Source of the DNA: Photobacterium lipolyticum
GTDB lineage: Bacteria > Pseudomonadota > Gammaproteobacteria > Enterobacterales > Vibrionaceae
Direction of reading: 5' to 3'
Assembly: GCF_003026475.1 (NCBI RefSeq)
Contig: NZ_PYMC01000012.1
Coordinates: forward strand, 62,001 to 126,000
Length of the DNA: 64,000 bases
This document shows positions 8,325 through 17,225 of this stretch, piece by piece. A program made the position numbers and the translations under genes. The notes beneath the pieces were generated by a model, which saw only the letters and a list, made by a program, of their open reading frames with translations, searched no databases and was not told the origin of the DNA. Each line of letters begins with the position of its first letter. Position 1 is the stretch's first letter.

Positions 8325-9716
8325 TTAAGCTTCTACTGCGTTACCTTCGATCACTTCGTCTTCAATAACTTGACCTTCTGCACCGTGCATCCAGCGAATT
8401 AACTGGTTTGAGCAAAGTAGCAGTAGCACACCGGCAACCGTCGCAGCGATAGCAATACCACTGAAAATAGCCATCGGACCTGCTTCACCTACGTGTGCCC
8501 CGATAATGCCGGCAACATAGTTAGCAACCGCATTGAAACCGAACCATGCACCCATCATCAGTGAAGCTAAGCGAAGCGGTGCCAGTTTGGTGACCATAGA
8601 CAGGCCGATAGGAGACAGACACAGCTCGCCCAAAGTGTGGAAGAAGTATGCACCAACCAGCCAGAACATTGAGGTTTTCACCGTGATATCACCACCTTGC
8701 TGCGTTACCGCACCGATCATGCAAAGGAAGCCGATGGCAAGGAAGAACAGACCCATGGCAAATTTAGCCGGAGAGCTTGGCTCTTTAGGGCCCATTTTTA
8801 CCCACAATGCAGCAATTACAGGTGCAAGCGTGATGACAAAGAACGGGTTAAGCGACTGGAACCAGGCTGCAGGTACTTCAAAACTGCCAATCATACGATC
8901 AGTGTAGTGCTGAGAGAAGATATTCATCAGACCGCCGGCTTGCTCGAAGCCTGCCCAGAAGATAACCACGAACAGACCCATGATCATGATAACTTTCAGA
9001 CGATCGCGTTCTTGTGCGGTCAGTGGCTCTTTTTTACCTGATTTATTCATTGCCGCAGCACGTTTCGCTGCAGGTTCTTTACCGATATCGCCCAGTAGGC
9101 GTTCGGCAAAAATAAATTGCATCACCAGGCTGAGCAACATACCGATACCGGCAGTCAGGAAGCCTGCTTTCCAGCCGTATGCGGTAGATGCTGAGCCAGC
9201 AATGATCCCCGCCATTAGGGCACCAAGGTTAATACCCATATAGAAAATGGTAAAGGCACCGTCACGGCGGTTATCACCATCTTTATAAAGGTCACCGACC
9301 ATGGTTGAAATATTAGGCTTGAACAGACCATTACCGATGATAAGCAGGCCAAGACCCGCATAAAATGCGGTGACGGCATGCGGATCAATAAAACTGTTAG
9401 GTAGGGCAAGTGTAAATTGACCTAAGGCCATGAACACACCGCCGATAATAATTGAGCGGCGCTGGCCTAAGAAGTTGTCGGCAATCCATCCACCAATTAA
9501 AGGGGTAATATAAACAAGGCCGGTGTAGATGCCGTAAAGACCCAGTGCGTCTTGAGTGGACCAGCCGAGGCCGCCATTGATTGTCTTATCTGTCAGATAA
9601 AGAACCAGAATCGCACGCATAGCGTAATAGGAGAAGCGTTCCCACAGTTCGGTACCAAACAGTAAGAACAAACCTTTCGGGTGGCCCAATAAGGTACCAC
9701 TACTTTGATTGCTCAT
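8325..9716 (-). CDS. POT-family proton-dependent oligopeptide transporter (DtpA/DtpB-like)
   Basis: A 463-residue major facilitator of the POT/PTR family with about 12-14 membrane helices. The family signature ELWERFSYYAMRAILVLYL (residues 23-41) holds the ExxERFxYY proton-coupling motif, and GGWIADNFLGQRRSIIIGG is the conserved cytoplasmic loop between helices 2 and 3. Such transporters bring in di- and tripeptides with protons across the inner membrane. It is a single-gene unit ending in a strong terminator. Which E. coli paralogue (DtpA, B, C or D) it matches best cannot be settled by eye; the length is slightly short, at 463 against about 490-500. Confidence 0.93.
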   Translation of the reverse strand: MSNQSSGTLLGHPKGLFLLFGTELWERFSYYAMRAILVLYLTDKTINGGLGWSTQDALGLYGIYTGLVYITPLIGGWIADNFLGQRRSIIIGGVFMALGQFTLALPNSFIDPHAVTAFYAGLGLLIIGNGLFKPNISTMVGDLYKDGDNRRDGAFTIFYMGINLGALMAGIIAGSASTAYGWKAGFLTAGIGMLLSLVMQFIFAERLLGDIGKEPAAKRAAAMNKSGKKEPLTAQERDRLKVIMIMGLFVVIFWAGFEQAGGLMNIFSQHYTDRMIGSFEVPAAWFQSLNPFFVITLAPVIAALWVKMGPKEPSSPAKFAMGLFFLAIGFLCMIGAVTQQGGDITVKTSMFWLVGAYFFHTLGELCLSPIGLSMVTKLAPLRLASLMMGAWFGFNAVANYVAGIIGAHVGEAGPMAIFSGIAIAATVAGVLLLLCSNQLIRWMHGAEGQVIEDEVIEGNAVEA

Positions 9717-10139
9717 GATTATTCTCTATGTAATATTATTTGTGTGTTTGCAAATGCTGGGCATTTTATAATCCACAAAATATTACTCTGCAAGTTTTTA
9801 CAGGCGCAGAACAAATCGCTAACATCATAAGTTATTGAATTATAAGCACGTGTGCATATTGTAAGCAAAAATGGAAAATTACTTTTCGTTGTGAGTTTTG
9901 GTTAGATATGCCTTATTTTTCGATTTTATTGGTTGTAAATTCTGTTTATTTCTTTCGGCCCGGTATCAACTGTCGATATTTTTCATTTTTAATGGTTATT
10001 ACAAATGTAACATGATGAAAAGGGCATCGGCGAGGAAGAGAGCAAAATTTGAAAGGCAATGAATTTTATAAGTTGTTCTTTATTTACGAGTACTTATAAT
10101 TTAATCCAATTGATGTATTGCTTGTTGTTCGGGAATGTT
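9717..10139. other. Divergent control region between transporter and rfaH
   Basis: An AT-rich stretch of about 420 bases between divergent genes, so promoters for both should lie here. I could not assign -35/-10 pairs with confidence. A small palindrome TTACAAATGTAA lies at 9999-10010. The rfaH frame is open back to 10059, but those upstream codons do not match the RfaH family. Confidence 0.4.
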
Positions 10140-10637
10140 ATGAAAGATTGGTACCTTCTTTATTGTAAACGTAGTGAACAAGAGCGTGCGGTGCTTAATC
10201 TTGATCGTCAAGGGGTTGAATGCTACTACCCGCAAGTTACTGTGCAAAAAATGGTGCGTGGTAAACGGGTGGAAGCACCGGAACCTCTGTTCCCTAGTTA
10301 TATTTTTGTCTTTTTTGATCCAGAAACCCTGAGCTTTACCACAGTGCGTTCGACCCGAGGTGTCGCGGACTTTATTCGCCAAGGGGCAAAACCGCAGCGA
10401 GTGCAACAAGAAATTGTTTATGGGTTGATGATGAATGAGGACAGTGATGCACATCAGAAGCAGCTTTCGAGTTTCCCTAAACCGGGAGAAACGCTTAAGT
10501 TGGAGCAAGGACAGTTCAAAGGGATTGAAGCTATTTACCAGGAAGCGGATGGTGAAAAGCGCTCATTTATGCTGATCAATTTGCTGGGTAAGCCTGTTAA
10601 AGTGAGCGTCGAAAATAAAGATATCGTGAAAAAATAG
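10140..10637 (+). CDS. rfaH: Transcription antitermination factor RfaH
   Basis: The 165-residue product (from ATG 10140) matches E. coli RfaH: MKDWYLLYCKRSEQERA opening, RGKR near residue 40, PLFPSYIFVFFDPE, the TRGVADFIR segment of the NGN domain that touches RNA polymerase, and a C-terminal KOW domain (about 112-160) that switches fold. RfaH is recruited at ops sites and prevents Rho termination while coupling ribosomes to long poorly translated operons such as LPS and capsule genes. An ops/JUMPstart element lies 2.8 kb away in the leader of the rml operon, so the regulator sits at the edge of its likely target. I rejected the longer frame from 10059. Confidence 0.95.
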   Translation: MKDWYLLYCKRSEQERAVLNLDRQGVECYYPQVTVQKMVRGKRVEAPEPLFPSYIFVFFDPETLSFTTVRSTRGVADFIRQGAKPQRVQQEIVYGLMMNEDSDAHQKQLSSFPKPGETLKLEQGQFKGIEAIYQEADGEKRSFMLINLLGKPVKVSVENKDIVKK

Positions 10638-10679
10638 ACGTGAATGGGCGATTGAATTGTTGTTCTTTCAGAATAGAGG

Positions 10680-10719
10680 AAAAGACCAAGGTCGTGGGAA
10701 ATGAAATTGGTCTTTTTTT
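10680..10719 (+). terminator. Terminator after rfaH
   Basis: AAAGACCAA (10681-10689) pairs with TTGGTCTTT (10707-10715), followed by a T run to 10719. It separates rfaH from the convergent glycosyltransferase gene. Confidence 0.8.
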
Positions 10720-10731
10720 GTGAGCTAATGG

Positions 10732-11739
10732 TTAATCGTTGTTTAATCCAGCTTTTAACCGCTTCGCAATTAATGTCAGTGGCAGGTATGCAATAGCGGT
10801 AATTAGCACTCCCCACTGAGGTTGCAGATAACTCATATAGCTTAATGGTAGTAACCAGAGAGAGTTTACGGTGATTAGGCTAAGGGTCACTCTAAGATGG
10901 CTGTTCCAGCGACGGGATAAAATTTGATAACTATGACTGCGGTGCGGCTGAGAAAAGCGTTGCCCAGTTAGCATTCGAGTCAACAATGTGTAAGTTGCAT
11001 CGGTGATAAATGCAGCCATCAAAATAAGCCAGCACCATAAGTTAATGTCTGTTGTTGCTGCAAGATAGAGCCCGACACCACAGATGAAAATCCCTAGAAA
11101 CCCACTGCAGGCATCACCCATGAAAATTTTTGCTTTAGGCCAGTTCCAGATCAAAAAACCGATGATTGGGGCAGAAAGTAAAATAAGCTGAATTGCGGTG
11201 TCAGTATTACCTGAAACGTTGAGCAGTAAAGCAAGGCTAACTAAGACAGAAATGGCTTGAGAACTAGCAAAGCCATCTATGCCATCCATGAAGTTATAAA
11301 GATTAATTAGCCATGCAATGCTGATGATAAAAATAGGGATGAGCACCCATGAAGCATTAAGTGTGAAGAGGCCAAAGTCAATCGCTGGAAGCGGAAGAGC
11401 GATGACTGTAAAAAGGGCTGCAATCAAGTGGACAGAAAACCGTATCGATGCCGGAAGAGGACGATGGTCATCGATGAAACCCACGATGGCAACCATGGTT
11501 AAACCGACGATAAACAAGAACAGTTCCTGTTGACGGATCGTAGCCCAAGACAGCATCGCAATAATCATTATGACGACAGCTATCCCCCCACCCCGGGGCG
11601 TTGGTACTGAGTGAGATGAACGATGATTAGGGTGATCAAGGATATCTCTATGAATAGCATATTGACGCACTAGCGCGGTAAGACACCAAGTAATAAATGC
11701 TATTGGAAGTAATAAAAAAATTGGATTGTCAGTCATCAT
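10732..11739 (-). CDS. WbpL/WecA-like UDP-sugar:undecaprenyl-phosphate sugar-phosphate transferase
   Basis: A 335-residue polytopic membrane protein of the MraY/WecA family (PNPT), with about ten membrane helices. It shows the family active-site motifs: an N-terminal HxSHSVPTPRGGG region (43-52), the Mg-binding DD in GFIDDHR (90-91), NLYNFMDGIDG (146-156) and IFMGDACSGFLG. Such enzymes start O-antigen synthesis by loading a HexNAc-phosphate on undecaprenyl phosphate at the inner membrane. The pairing with the next gene, a WbpK-like reductase, and with a WbpM-like dehydratase further away points to the WbpL branch, using UDP-FucNAc or UDP-QuiNAc rather than UDP-GlcNAc; this is inference. Two adjacent starts exist (11739 and 11736). 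Confidence 0.88.
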   Translation of the reverse strand: MMTDNPIFLLLPIAFITWCLTALVRQYAIHRDILDHPNHRSSHSVPTPRGGGIAVVIMIIAMLSWATIRQQELFLFIVGLTMVAIVGFIDDHRPLPASIRFSVHLIAALFTVIALPLPAIDFGLFTLNASWVLIPIFIISIAWLINLYNFMDGIDGFASSQAISVLVSLALLLNVSGNTDTAIQLILLSAPIIGFLIWNWPKAKIFMGDACSGFLGIFICGVGLYLAATTDINLWCWLILMAAFITDATYTLLTRMLTGQRFSQPHRSHSYQILSRRWNSHLRVTLSLITVNSLWLLPLSYMSYLQPQWGVLITAIAYLPLTLIAKRLKAGLNND

Positions 11740-11744
11740 TTCAA

Positions 11745-12647
11745 TTATAAAAAGGCCTTGGGAAGCAATTTCTCTGTTGTGTCTATGGGCTGCCAGTCTA
11801 GCAGTTCTTTATTCTTCGTTATATCAACTTCAAGATCGCCGATTAATCGGCTTACTGCTGCTGTTTTACCGGTCAGTTTACTTGCAAATTTTAACAGAGC
11901 AACAGGTATTGGTAGTCCAATAAGCCTTGTGTTTTTCCCTTGTGCAATGAGCTCGCAAAGCTGGCTTGTTGAAATGGTTTGGTCATCACTTACCAAGAAA
12001 ATTTCCCCCGCGGCATTTGGGTGCACGAGACAGGCTTCGATCAGATCACACAGGTTATCAAGTGCAACCAGGTTCCTTTTGTTATCTTTGATACCTGTGA
12101 GTGGTAAGGGGATTCTTTTTTCTATAGCTTTAGATAGTGTTGCAAGGTTACCTTTTACATCTGGACCATAGATAAGAGGGGGCCGAATAATGACCACTTC
12201 AATCTTTCCTTGCTCATGAAGCTCAAGTAGCGCTTGTTCGGCGAGTAACTTCGTTTTACCGTAGTCGTCTTGCGGGTTGGGTCTGTCATCTGCGGTGAAA
12301 GGGGTACCAAAGGTCCCCTCACCGTTCACCTTGATTGAGCTGATGTAGATAAAACGTTTTACGCCAGCACTTACGGCGGCTTCTGCAAGCAGCTTAGTAT
12401 AAGTAACATTCGCCTCTAAGTATGCTTGGTAAGGGTTATCCCCGGAGTCTTTCATTATGTGGGCGCGGCCGGCAAGATGGATACATGCTTCAGTCTCATG
12501 TAATAGAGCGTGTAAGAGTTGCTCAGGAGTACCGCTTGCATTATTCATAATCTGTTTATGTTTAAGCTGTACGATAGAATGTTGTGCTAATTTTTGCAGA
12601 AGGTGAGTTCCCACAAATCCGGATGTACCTGTTATTGCTAACCGCAT
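11745..12647 (-). CDS. NAD-dependent epimerase/dehydratase, WbpK-like
   Basis: A 300-residue extended short-chain dehydrogenase: NAD-binding GTSGFVG (residues 7-13), a catalytic Ser region (YISSIKV, about 101-107) and YGKTK with Tyr129 and Lys133. The family includes UDP-glucose 4-epimerases and the 4-keto-reductase WbpK, which makes UDP-D-FucNAc. The gene directly precedes the WbpL-like transferase with a five-base gap, the wbpK-wbpL arrangement of Pseudomonas. The ATG at 12647 (MRLAITGTSGFVG) places the nucleotide-binding motif correctly; a longer frame to 12704 adds 19 unlikely residues. The exact sugar cannot be read from the sequence. Confidence 0.85.
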   Translation of the reverse strand: MRLAITGTSGFVGTHLLQKLAQHSIVQLKHKQIMNNASGTPEQLLHALLHETEACIHLAGRAHIMKDSGDNPYQAYLEANVTYTKLLAEAAVSAGVKRFIYISSIKVNGEGTFGTPFTADDRPNPQDDYGKTKLLAEQALLELHEQGKIEVVIIRPPLIYGPDVKGNLATLSKAIEKRIPLPLTGIKDNKRNLVALDNLCDLIEACLVHPNAAGEIFLVSDDQTISTSQLCELIAQGKNTRLIGLPIPVALLKFASKLTGKTAAVSRLIGDLEVDITKNKELLDWQPIDTTEKLLPKAFL

Positions 12648-12738
12648 ATGAATAACAATGCCATAGATGAAGTGATGGCGCATTTTATCATGAAATGTTT
12701 GCATCTGCAGCGTGGGGGCTTGTGGGTAAATTGTTCAA

Positions 12739-12744
12739 ATTATA
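12739..12744 (-). promoter_or_regulatory. Candidate -10 box for the minus-strand epimerase-transferase operon
   Basis: The minus strand reads TATAAT here, about 90 bases upstream of the epimerase start. No good -35 is found at 16-18 bases, so the assignment rests on the -10 alone. Confidence 0.3.
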
Positions 12745-12847
12745 TGGGCAATCCCCACTCTAATTTACTGGGAATGACAATATTCAGGGGATCTGACTGA
12801 GATTGAAGGGATTATGTACGATGCGCGTGGCGGAATAATTGTTTACC

Positions 12848-12877
12848 TTGATGCCCCCCCCCATACCGCATTATAAT
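12848..12877 (+). promoter_or_regulatory. rml/O-antigen operon promoter with a C9 tract in its spacer
   Basis: A -35-like TTGATG (12848-12853) is followed by nine C residues (12854-12862), ATACCGCAT, and a perfect -10 TATAAT (12872-12877). The spacer is 18 bases; loss of one C would give the optimal 17. Transcription would start near 12884, leaving an 80-base leader that carries the ops element before rmlB. Homopolymer tracts between -35 and -10 are the hallmark of slipped-strand phase-variable promoters in other bacteria; switching here is inferred. Confidence 0.65.
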
Positions 12878-12919
12878 TCCGAACTCTTTTACGATACTAA
12901 CATGGTTCACTTGGCTTTT

Positions 12920-12947
12920 GGGGCTGTTACCCAAGGGCGGTAGCGTG
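12920..12947 (+). promoter_or_regulatory. JUMPstart element with ops (RfaH recruitment) site
   Basis: GGCGGTAGCGTG at 12936-12947 matches the ops element exactly as known upstream of E. coli LPS and capsule operons, and the preceding GGGCTGTTACCCAAG resembles the JUMPstart context (GTAGCTGTTAAGCCAGG). It lies in the untranslated leader 18 bases before rmlB. RNA polymerase pausing at ops exposes the hairpin that recruits RfaH. Confidence 0.93.
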
Positions 12948-12964
12948 TCCGGATAAGGGGTTTC

Positions 12965-14029
12965 ATGAAAATTTTAGTTACCGGTGGAGCTGGTTTCATT
13001 GGTTCCGCTGTAATTCGTCATATCGTTAATAATACAAAGGACAGTGTTGTTATCCTTGATAAACTGACTTATGCGGGAAATCTAGAGTCATTGCAAGAAG
13101 TCGCTGACAGTGACCGTTATGCCTTTGAGCAGGTAGATATTTGCGACCGCCAGGCTTTGGATAACGTTTATGTTGAACATCAGCCTGATCTCGTGATGCA
13201 CTTGGCTGCTGAAAGTCACGTTGACCGCTCTATCGATGGGCCTGCTGCATTCATTGAAACCAACATTGTTGGCACTTATACCATTTTAGAAGCGACGCGC
13301 GCTTACTGGAACTCTCTTGACGGTGATAAAAAATCGGGCTTCCGTTTTCATCATATCTCTACCGATGAAGTATATGGTGATCTAGAAGGAACTGATGACC
13401 TGTTCACCGAAACCACATCATATGAGCCAAGTAGCCCATACTCTGCATCTAAGGCATCAAGCGACCATTTAGTTCGAGCGTGGTACCGTACCTATGGCCT
13501 TCCTGTTATCGTAACAAATTGCTCTAACAATTATGGACCTTACCATTTCCCGGAAAAATTGATCCCGTTAATGATCCTGAATGCTTTAGAAGGCAAAGCT
13601 TTGCCTGTTTATGGCAATGGAATGCAGATCCGAGATTGGTTGTATGTTGAGGATCATGCTTCGGCACTTTATACCGTTGTAACGAAAGGTGCTGTTGGTG
13701 AAACTTACAATATCGGCGGTCATAATGAAAAAGCAAATATAGACGTTGTAAAAACAATCTGTTCACTGTTAGAAGAGCTTGTGCCGAACAAACCTGATGG
13801 TGTGGCGGTTTATGAAGATCTTATTACATATGTCACAGATCGCCCTGGCCATGATGTTCGTTACGCGATTGATGCATCAAAAATTGACCGCGAGTTAGGC
13901 TGGAAGCCTGCTGAAACCTTCGAGTCCGGTCTGCGTAAAACCGTTGAATGGTACCTAAACAACAAGGATTGGTGGAGTCGCGTGCTAGATGGTTCATACA
14001 GCCGAGAACGCTTGGGTACTGAAGGTTAA
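12965..14029 (+). CDS. rmlB: dTDP-glucose 4,6-dehydratase
   Basis: RmlB converts dTDP-glucose to dTDP-4-keto-6-deoxyglucose, the second step of dTDP-L-rhamnose synthesis. The 354-residue extended SDR has the NAD motif GGAGFIG (7-13), the dehydratase-specific STDEVYGD (132-139, Thr133-Asp134-Glu135) and catalytic Tyr159 with Lys163 in YSASK. AGGGG precedes the ATG. It is the first gene of the ops-led operon and is followed by rmlA after 31 bases. Confidence 0.97.
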   Translation: MKILVTGGAGFIGSAVIRHIVNNTKDSVVILDKLTYAGNLESLQEVADSDRYAFEQVDICDRQALDNVYVEHQPDLVMHLAAESHVDRSIDGPAAFIETNIVGTYTILEATRAYWNSLDGDKKSGFRFHHISTDEVYGDLEGTDDLFTETTSYEPSSPYSASKASSDHLVRAWYRTYGLPVIVTNCSNNYGPYHFPEKLIPLMILNALEGKALPVYGNGMQIRDWLYVEDHASALYTVVTKGAVGETYNIGGHNEKANIDVVKTICSLLEELVPNKPDGVAVYEDLITYVTDRPGHDVRYAIDASKIDRELGWKPAETFESGLRKTVEWYLNNKDWWSRVLDGSYSRERLGTEG

Positions 14030-14060
14030 TTGCTAGGTTAAAACAGGAAAAACATAATAA

Positions 14061-14957
14061 ATGAAAGGTATAATTTTAGCGGGCGGCTCAGGTACGCGTC
14101 TATATCCCATCACTCGTGGTGTATCGAAACAACTATTACCTGTTTATGATAAACCAATGGTTTTCTATCCGATGTCAACCCTGATGCTGGCGGGTATTCA
14201 AGACATCCTTATCATTACCACTCCAGAAGATAACGAGAGTTTTAAACGTCTGCTTGGTGACGGTAGTGATTTCGGTATTAACTTAGAATATGCAATCCAA
14301 GAAAGCCCGGACGGGCTGGCACAAGCGTTTATTATTGGTGAAGAATTTATTGGTAATGATTCTTGCTGTTTAGTTCTGGGTGATAATATTTTCTATGGTC
14401 AGTCTTTCTCAAATACGCTGAAAAATGCGGCTAGCCGTGATTCTGGTGCAACGGTATTTGGTTATCATGTAAAAGATCCGGAACGCTTCGGTGTTGTTGA
14501 TTTTGATGGCGATATGAAAGCATTGTCGATAGAAGAAAAACCGGCTCAGCCAAAATCAAATTGGGCAGTAACCGGTTTATATTTCTACGATAACCGTGTG
14601 ATTGATTTCGCCAAGCAAGTGAAACCATCAGAGCGAGGGGAGTTGGAAATAACCAGTATTAATCAGATGTATCTGGAAGATGGTTCGTTGAATGTCGAAC
14701 TGCTAGGTCGTGGTTTTGCATGGCTAGATACGGGTACGCATGAAAGCCTGCATGAAGCCTCAGCATTTGTTCAAACCATTGAAAATGTTCAAGGCTTGAA
14801 AGTTGCTTGCCTTGAAGAGATAGCATGGCGAAATGGCTGGCTTACCGATGAAAAACTACAAGCTGTCGCACAACCGATGCAAAAAAATGGTTATGGTCGT
14901 TACTTAAGTTCTTTGCTTGATGAAAACAATAAAAAACAACTTTATAAGGCTGTATGA
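14061..14957 (+). CDS. rmlA: Glucose-1-phosphate thymidylyltransferase
   Basis: RmlA joins dTTP and glucose-1-phosphate to dTDP-glucose, the first step of dTDP-rhamnose synthesis, and is usually inhibited by the end product. The 298-residue nucleotidyltransferase has the signature [11 protein letters not shown] (8-18), [20 protein letters not shown], the [19 protein letters not shown] segment and the C-terminal dimer region. The rmlD start lies one base after its stop, so the two are coupled. Confidence 0.97.
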   Translation: MKGIILAGGSGTRLYPITRGVSKQLLPVYDKPMVFYPMSTLMLAGIQDILIITTPEDNESFKRLLGDGSDFGINLEYAIQESPDGLAQAFIIGEEFIGNDSCCLVLGDNIFYGQSFSNTLKNAASRDSGATVFGYHVKDPERFGVVDFDGDMKALSIEEKPAQPKSNWAVTGLYFYDNRVIDFAKQVKPSERGELEITSINQMYLEDGSLNVELLGRGFAWLDTGTHESLHEASAFVQTIENVQGLKVACLEEIAWRNGWLTDEKLQAVAQPMQKNGYGRYLSSLLDENNKKQLYKAV

Positions 14958-14958
14958 G

Positions 14959-15831
14959 ATGAAAGTACTGATTACAGGCAGCCATGGGCAAGTCGGTCAT
15001 TGTCTTGCCGAGCAGTTGAAAAATAAAGCTGAAATCTTTGCTGTAGATCGAGATGAGCTGGATATCACAAATGAATCCGCGGTGAATGATGTTGTTTCTC
15101 AATTTCAGCCGGATATCATCATTAATGCAGCCGCACACACAGCCGTAGATAAAGCCGAGCAAGAAGAAGCACTGTCATACCAAATCAATTGTGATGGCCC
15201 ATTGAACTTAGCAAAAGCTGCACAGAATATAGGTGCTGCGATTCTTCATATCTCTACTGACTATGTTTTCTCTGGTGACAAAGACGATATTTATAATGAA
15301 GAAGATGAGACAAATCCTCAGGGTGTTTATGGTGCAAGTAAACTTGCCGGCGAAAAAGCAGTAGCAGACGCATGTCCAAAGCACATTATACTGCGTACCG
15401 CTTGGGTATTTGGTGAGCATGGTAATAACTTTGTCAAAACAATGATTCGCTTAGGACGAGATCGTGATCAGTTAGGAATTGTTGGGGATCAGTTCGGTGG
15501 TCCGACTTTTGCGGGTGATATTGCCGCTGCTTTAATCACCATCGCAGAGCAAATTCATGCAAAAAATGAGATTTGTTGGGGTCTTTACCATTTCTCCGGT
15601 ACTCCTCATGTAAGTTGGCACCAGTTTGCACAAGCAATTTTTGAACAAGCGAAAAGCCAGAGTGTATTAAATGAAAGACCTCAATTAGTCAGCCTTGCGA
15701 CGGAAGAATATCCAACACCAGCAAAGCGTCCTGCTAATTCAAAACTCAATTGCAATAAGATCGAGCAGCAATTTGGTATTAAACCAAGTGACTGGCAAAA
15801 CGCATTAAAACGAATTCAGCACTACGCATAA
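14959..15831 (+). CDS. rmlD: dTDP-4-dehydrorhamnose reductase
   Basis: RmlD carries out the last step, reducing dTDP-4-keto-L-rhamnose to dTDP-L-rhamnose. The 290-residue SDR has GSHGQVG (7-13), a DITNE-type segment, STDYVFSG and the catalytic YGASK motif. I chose ATG 14959 (MKVLITGSHGQVG), immediately after the rmlA stop; the longer frame from 14917 overlaps rmlA and adds 14 residues that do not belong to the family. Order here is rmlB-A-D-C. Confidence 0.96.
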   Translation: MKVLITGSHGQVGHCLAEQLKNKAEIFAVDRDELDITNESAVNDVVSQFQPDIIINAAAHTAVDKAEQEEALSYQINCDGPLNLAKAAQNIGAAILHISTDYVFSGDKDDIYNEEDETNPQGVYGASKLAGEKAVADACPKHIILRTAWVFGEHGNNFVKTMIRLGRDRDQLGIVGDQFGGPTFAGDIAAALITIAEQIHAKNEICWGLYHFSGTPHVSWHQFAQAIFEQAKSQSVLNERPQLVSLATEEYPTPAKRPANSKLNCNKIEQQFGIKPSDWQNALKRIQHYA

Positions 15832-15842
15832 TAGGCGCTTAA

Positions 15843-16394
15843 ATGAAAGTTATAGATACAAAAATCCCTGATGTGAAGATCATCGAGCCAGAGGTGTTTG
15901 GTGATGAGCGTGGCTTCTTCATGGAAACATGGAATCAGGCCAAATTTGAAGAATTAGTGACGGGAAAACCAACACCATTTGTACAAGATAATCATTCAAA
16001 ATCCAAACAAGGTATTCTGCGTGGCTTACATTACCAAACTGAAAACACGCAAGGTAAGTTAGTTCGTGTTGTTTCGGGTGAAGTTTTTGATGTTGCAGTA
16101 GATATTCGCCAAGACTCAGCAACATTTGGTCAATGGATCGGTGTGTATTTATCAGCTGAAAATAAACGTCAGTTATGGGTGCCAGAAGGTTTTGCTCACG
16201 GATTTTATGTAACGAGTGAAGAAGCCGAGTTTGTTTACAAGTGTACAGATTACTATAACCCTCAATCTGAACATTCTATCTTGTGGAATGATCCAGAAAT
16301 TGGGATTGAATGGCCGATAAAAAACGGAAATGTTATTCTTTCGCAGAAAGATACGAATGGATTGTCATTTAGTAAAACTGAAAAATTCAAATAA
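15843..16394 (+). CDS. rmlC: dTDP-4-dehydrorhamnose 3,5-epimerase
   Basis: RmlC epimerises C3 and C5 of the 4-keto sugar. The 183-residue cupin shows the family core: FGDERGFFMETWNQ, the catalytic-His stretch DNHSKSKQGILRGLHYQ (about 50-66), VRVVSGEVFDVAVDIR and VPEGFAHGFYV. Length matches the family. It ends the rhamnose block; from wzm onward the DNA becomes clearly richer in A and T. Confidence 0.96.
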   Translation: MKVIDTKIPDVKIIEPEVFGDERGFFMETWNQAKFEELVTGKPTPFVQDNHSKSKQGILRGLHYQTENTQGKLVRVVSGEVFDVAVDIRQDSATFGQWIGVYLSAENKRQLWVPEGFAHGFYVTSEEAEFVYKCTDYYNPQSEHSILWNDPEIGIEWPIKNGNVILSQKDTNGLSFSKTEKFK

Positions 16395-16403
16395 AGGTTA
16401 ACT

Positions 16404-17225
16404 GTGAAAGCAATAAATATCTTCATAAAACCATTTGTTATTTTGGTTGAAAATTGGGAATTAACGAAACAGCTTACTCTTCGATCAATCTCTGAAAAGT
16501 ATAAAGGTTCACTGTTAGGCAGTATCTGGTCAATTATTACGCCTTTATTGATGCTATCAGTTTATACGTTTTTCTTTAGTGTTGTATTTAAAGCTAGATG
16601 GGGAGGTGAAGGTGTTAGTGACTCAAAAGCAGAATTTGCCATTATTCTATTTTGTGGATTGATGATCTTTAATTTTTTTGCTGAATGTATAAATAAAGCC
16701 CCTTTTTTAGTTATTGGTAATACTAATTATGTTAAAAAGATTGTTTTCCCCTTAGAAATTTTAGCGTGGGTAAATGTATTAAGTGCTTTTTTTAATTTTG
16801 TAATTGGCTTTATCGTGTGGTTCCTGTTTTATCTTCTGGTGTTCGGGGTGCCTCATATGACATTTTTGATGTTTCCGATAGTAATGCTTCCATTATTTTT
16901 GTTGTTGATTGGCCTTTCTTGGCTACTTTCATCTATAAGTGTTTATATTCGTGATGTTAGTCAATTGATACCACCACTTACATCGGTTCTCTTATTTATG
17001 TCCCCTATCTTTTATGCTCTTAAAGCAATCCCAGAAAGTTATCGTTTCATTTTTATGGCTAACCCGATTACTCCTGTAGTTGAGGAAGCAAGGAATGTCT
17101 TAATTTATGGAAAAAACCTTGATTTGAGCACATGGGGTTTATCTATGGGGTTCAGTCTTTTTGTTTTTGCCGTTGGATTTTCTTGCTTCAACAAAATTAA
17201 GAATGGATTTGCTGATGTACTCTAA
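16404..17225 (+). CDS. wzm: Polysaccharide ABC transporter permease (Wzm)
   Basis: A 273-residue ABC-2 type permease with about six membrane helices and the family opening LTLRSISEKYKGSLLGSIWSIITPL. Wzm proteins form the channel that flips a complete undecaprenyl-linked polysaccharide across the inner membrane. Start is GTG at 16404, preceded by AAAGG. The next gene, wzt, starts inside its last codons (11-base overlap), so the two parts of the exporter are made together. Its presence, with no Wzx/Wzy pair visible, indicates ABC-transporter-dependent O-antigen assembly. Confidence 0.92.
   Translation: MKAINIFIKPFVILVENWELTKQLTLRSISEKYKGSLLGSIWSIITPLLMLSVYTFFFSVVFKARWGGEGVSDSKAEFAIILFCGLMIFNFFAECINKAPFLVIGNTNYVKKIVFPLEILAWVNVLSAFFNFVIGFIVWFLFYLLVFGVPHMTFLMFPIVMLPLFLLLIGLSWLLSSISVYIRDVSQLIPPLTSVLLFMSPIFYALKAIPESYRFIFMANPITPVVEEARNVLIYGKNLDLSTWGLSMGFSLFVFAVGFSCFNKIKNGFADVL

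Noticed and set aside
8533..9243. Long open frames on the plus strand opposite the peptide transporter
   Set aside because: They are antisense shadows of a well-conserved POT transporter, contain no recognisable domains and have no ribosome sites.
10059..10139. Extended N-terminus of RfaH
   Set aside because: The added residues are hydrophobic and unlike any RfaH; ATG 10140 gives the family start MKDWYLLYCKR.
12955..12964. A second homopolymer switch in the rmlB ribosome site (AAGGGG)
   Set aside because: Only four G residues, an ordinary ribosome-binding site.
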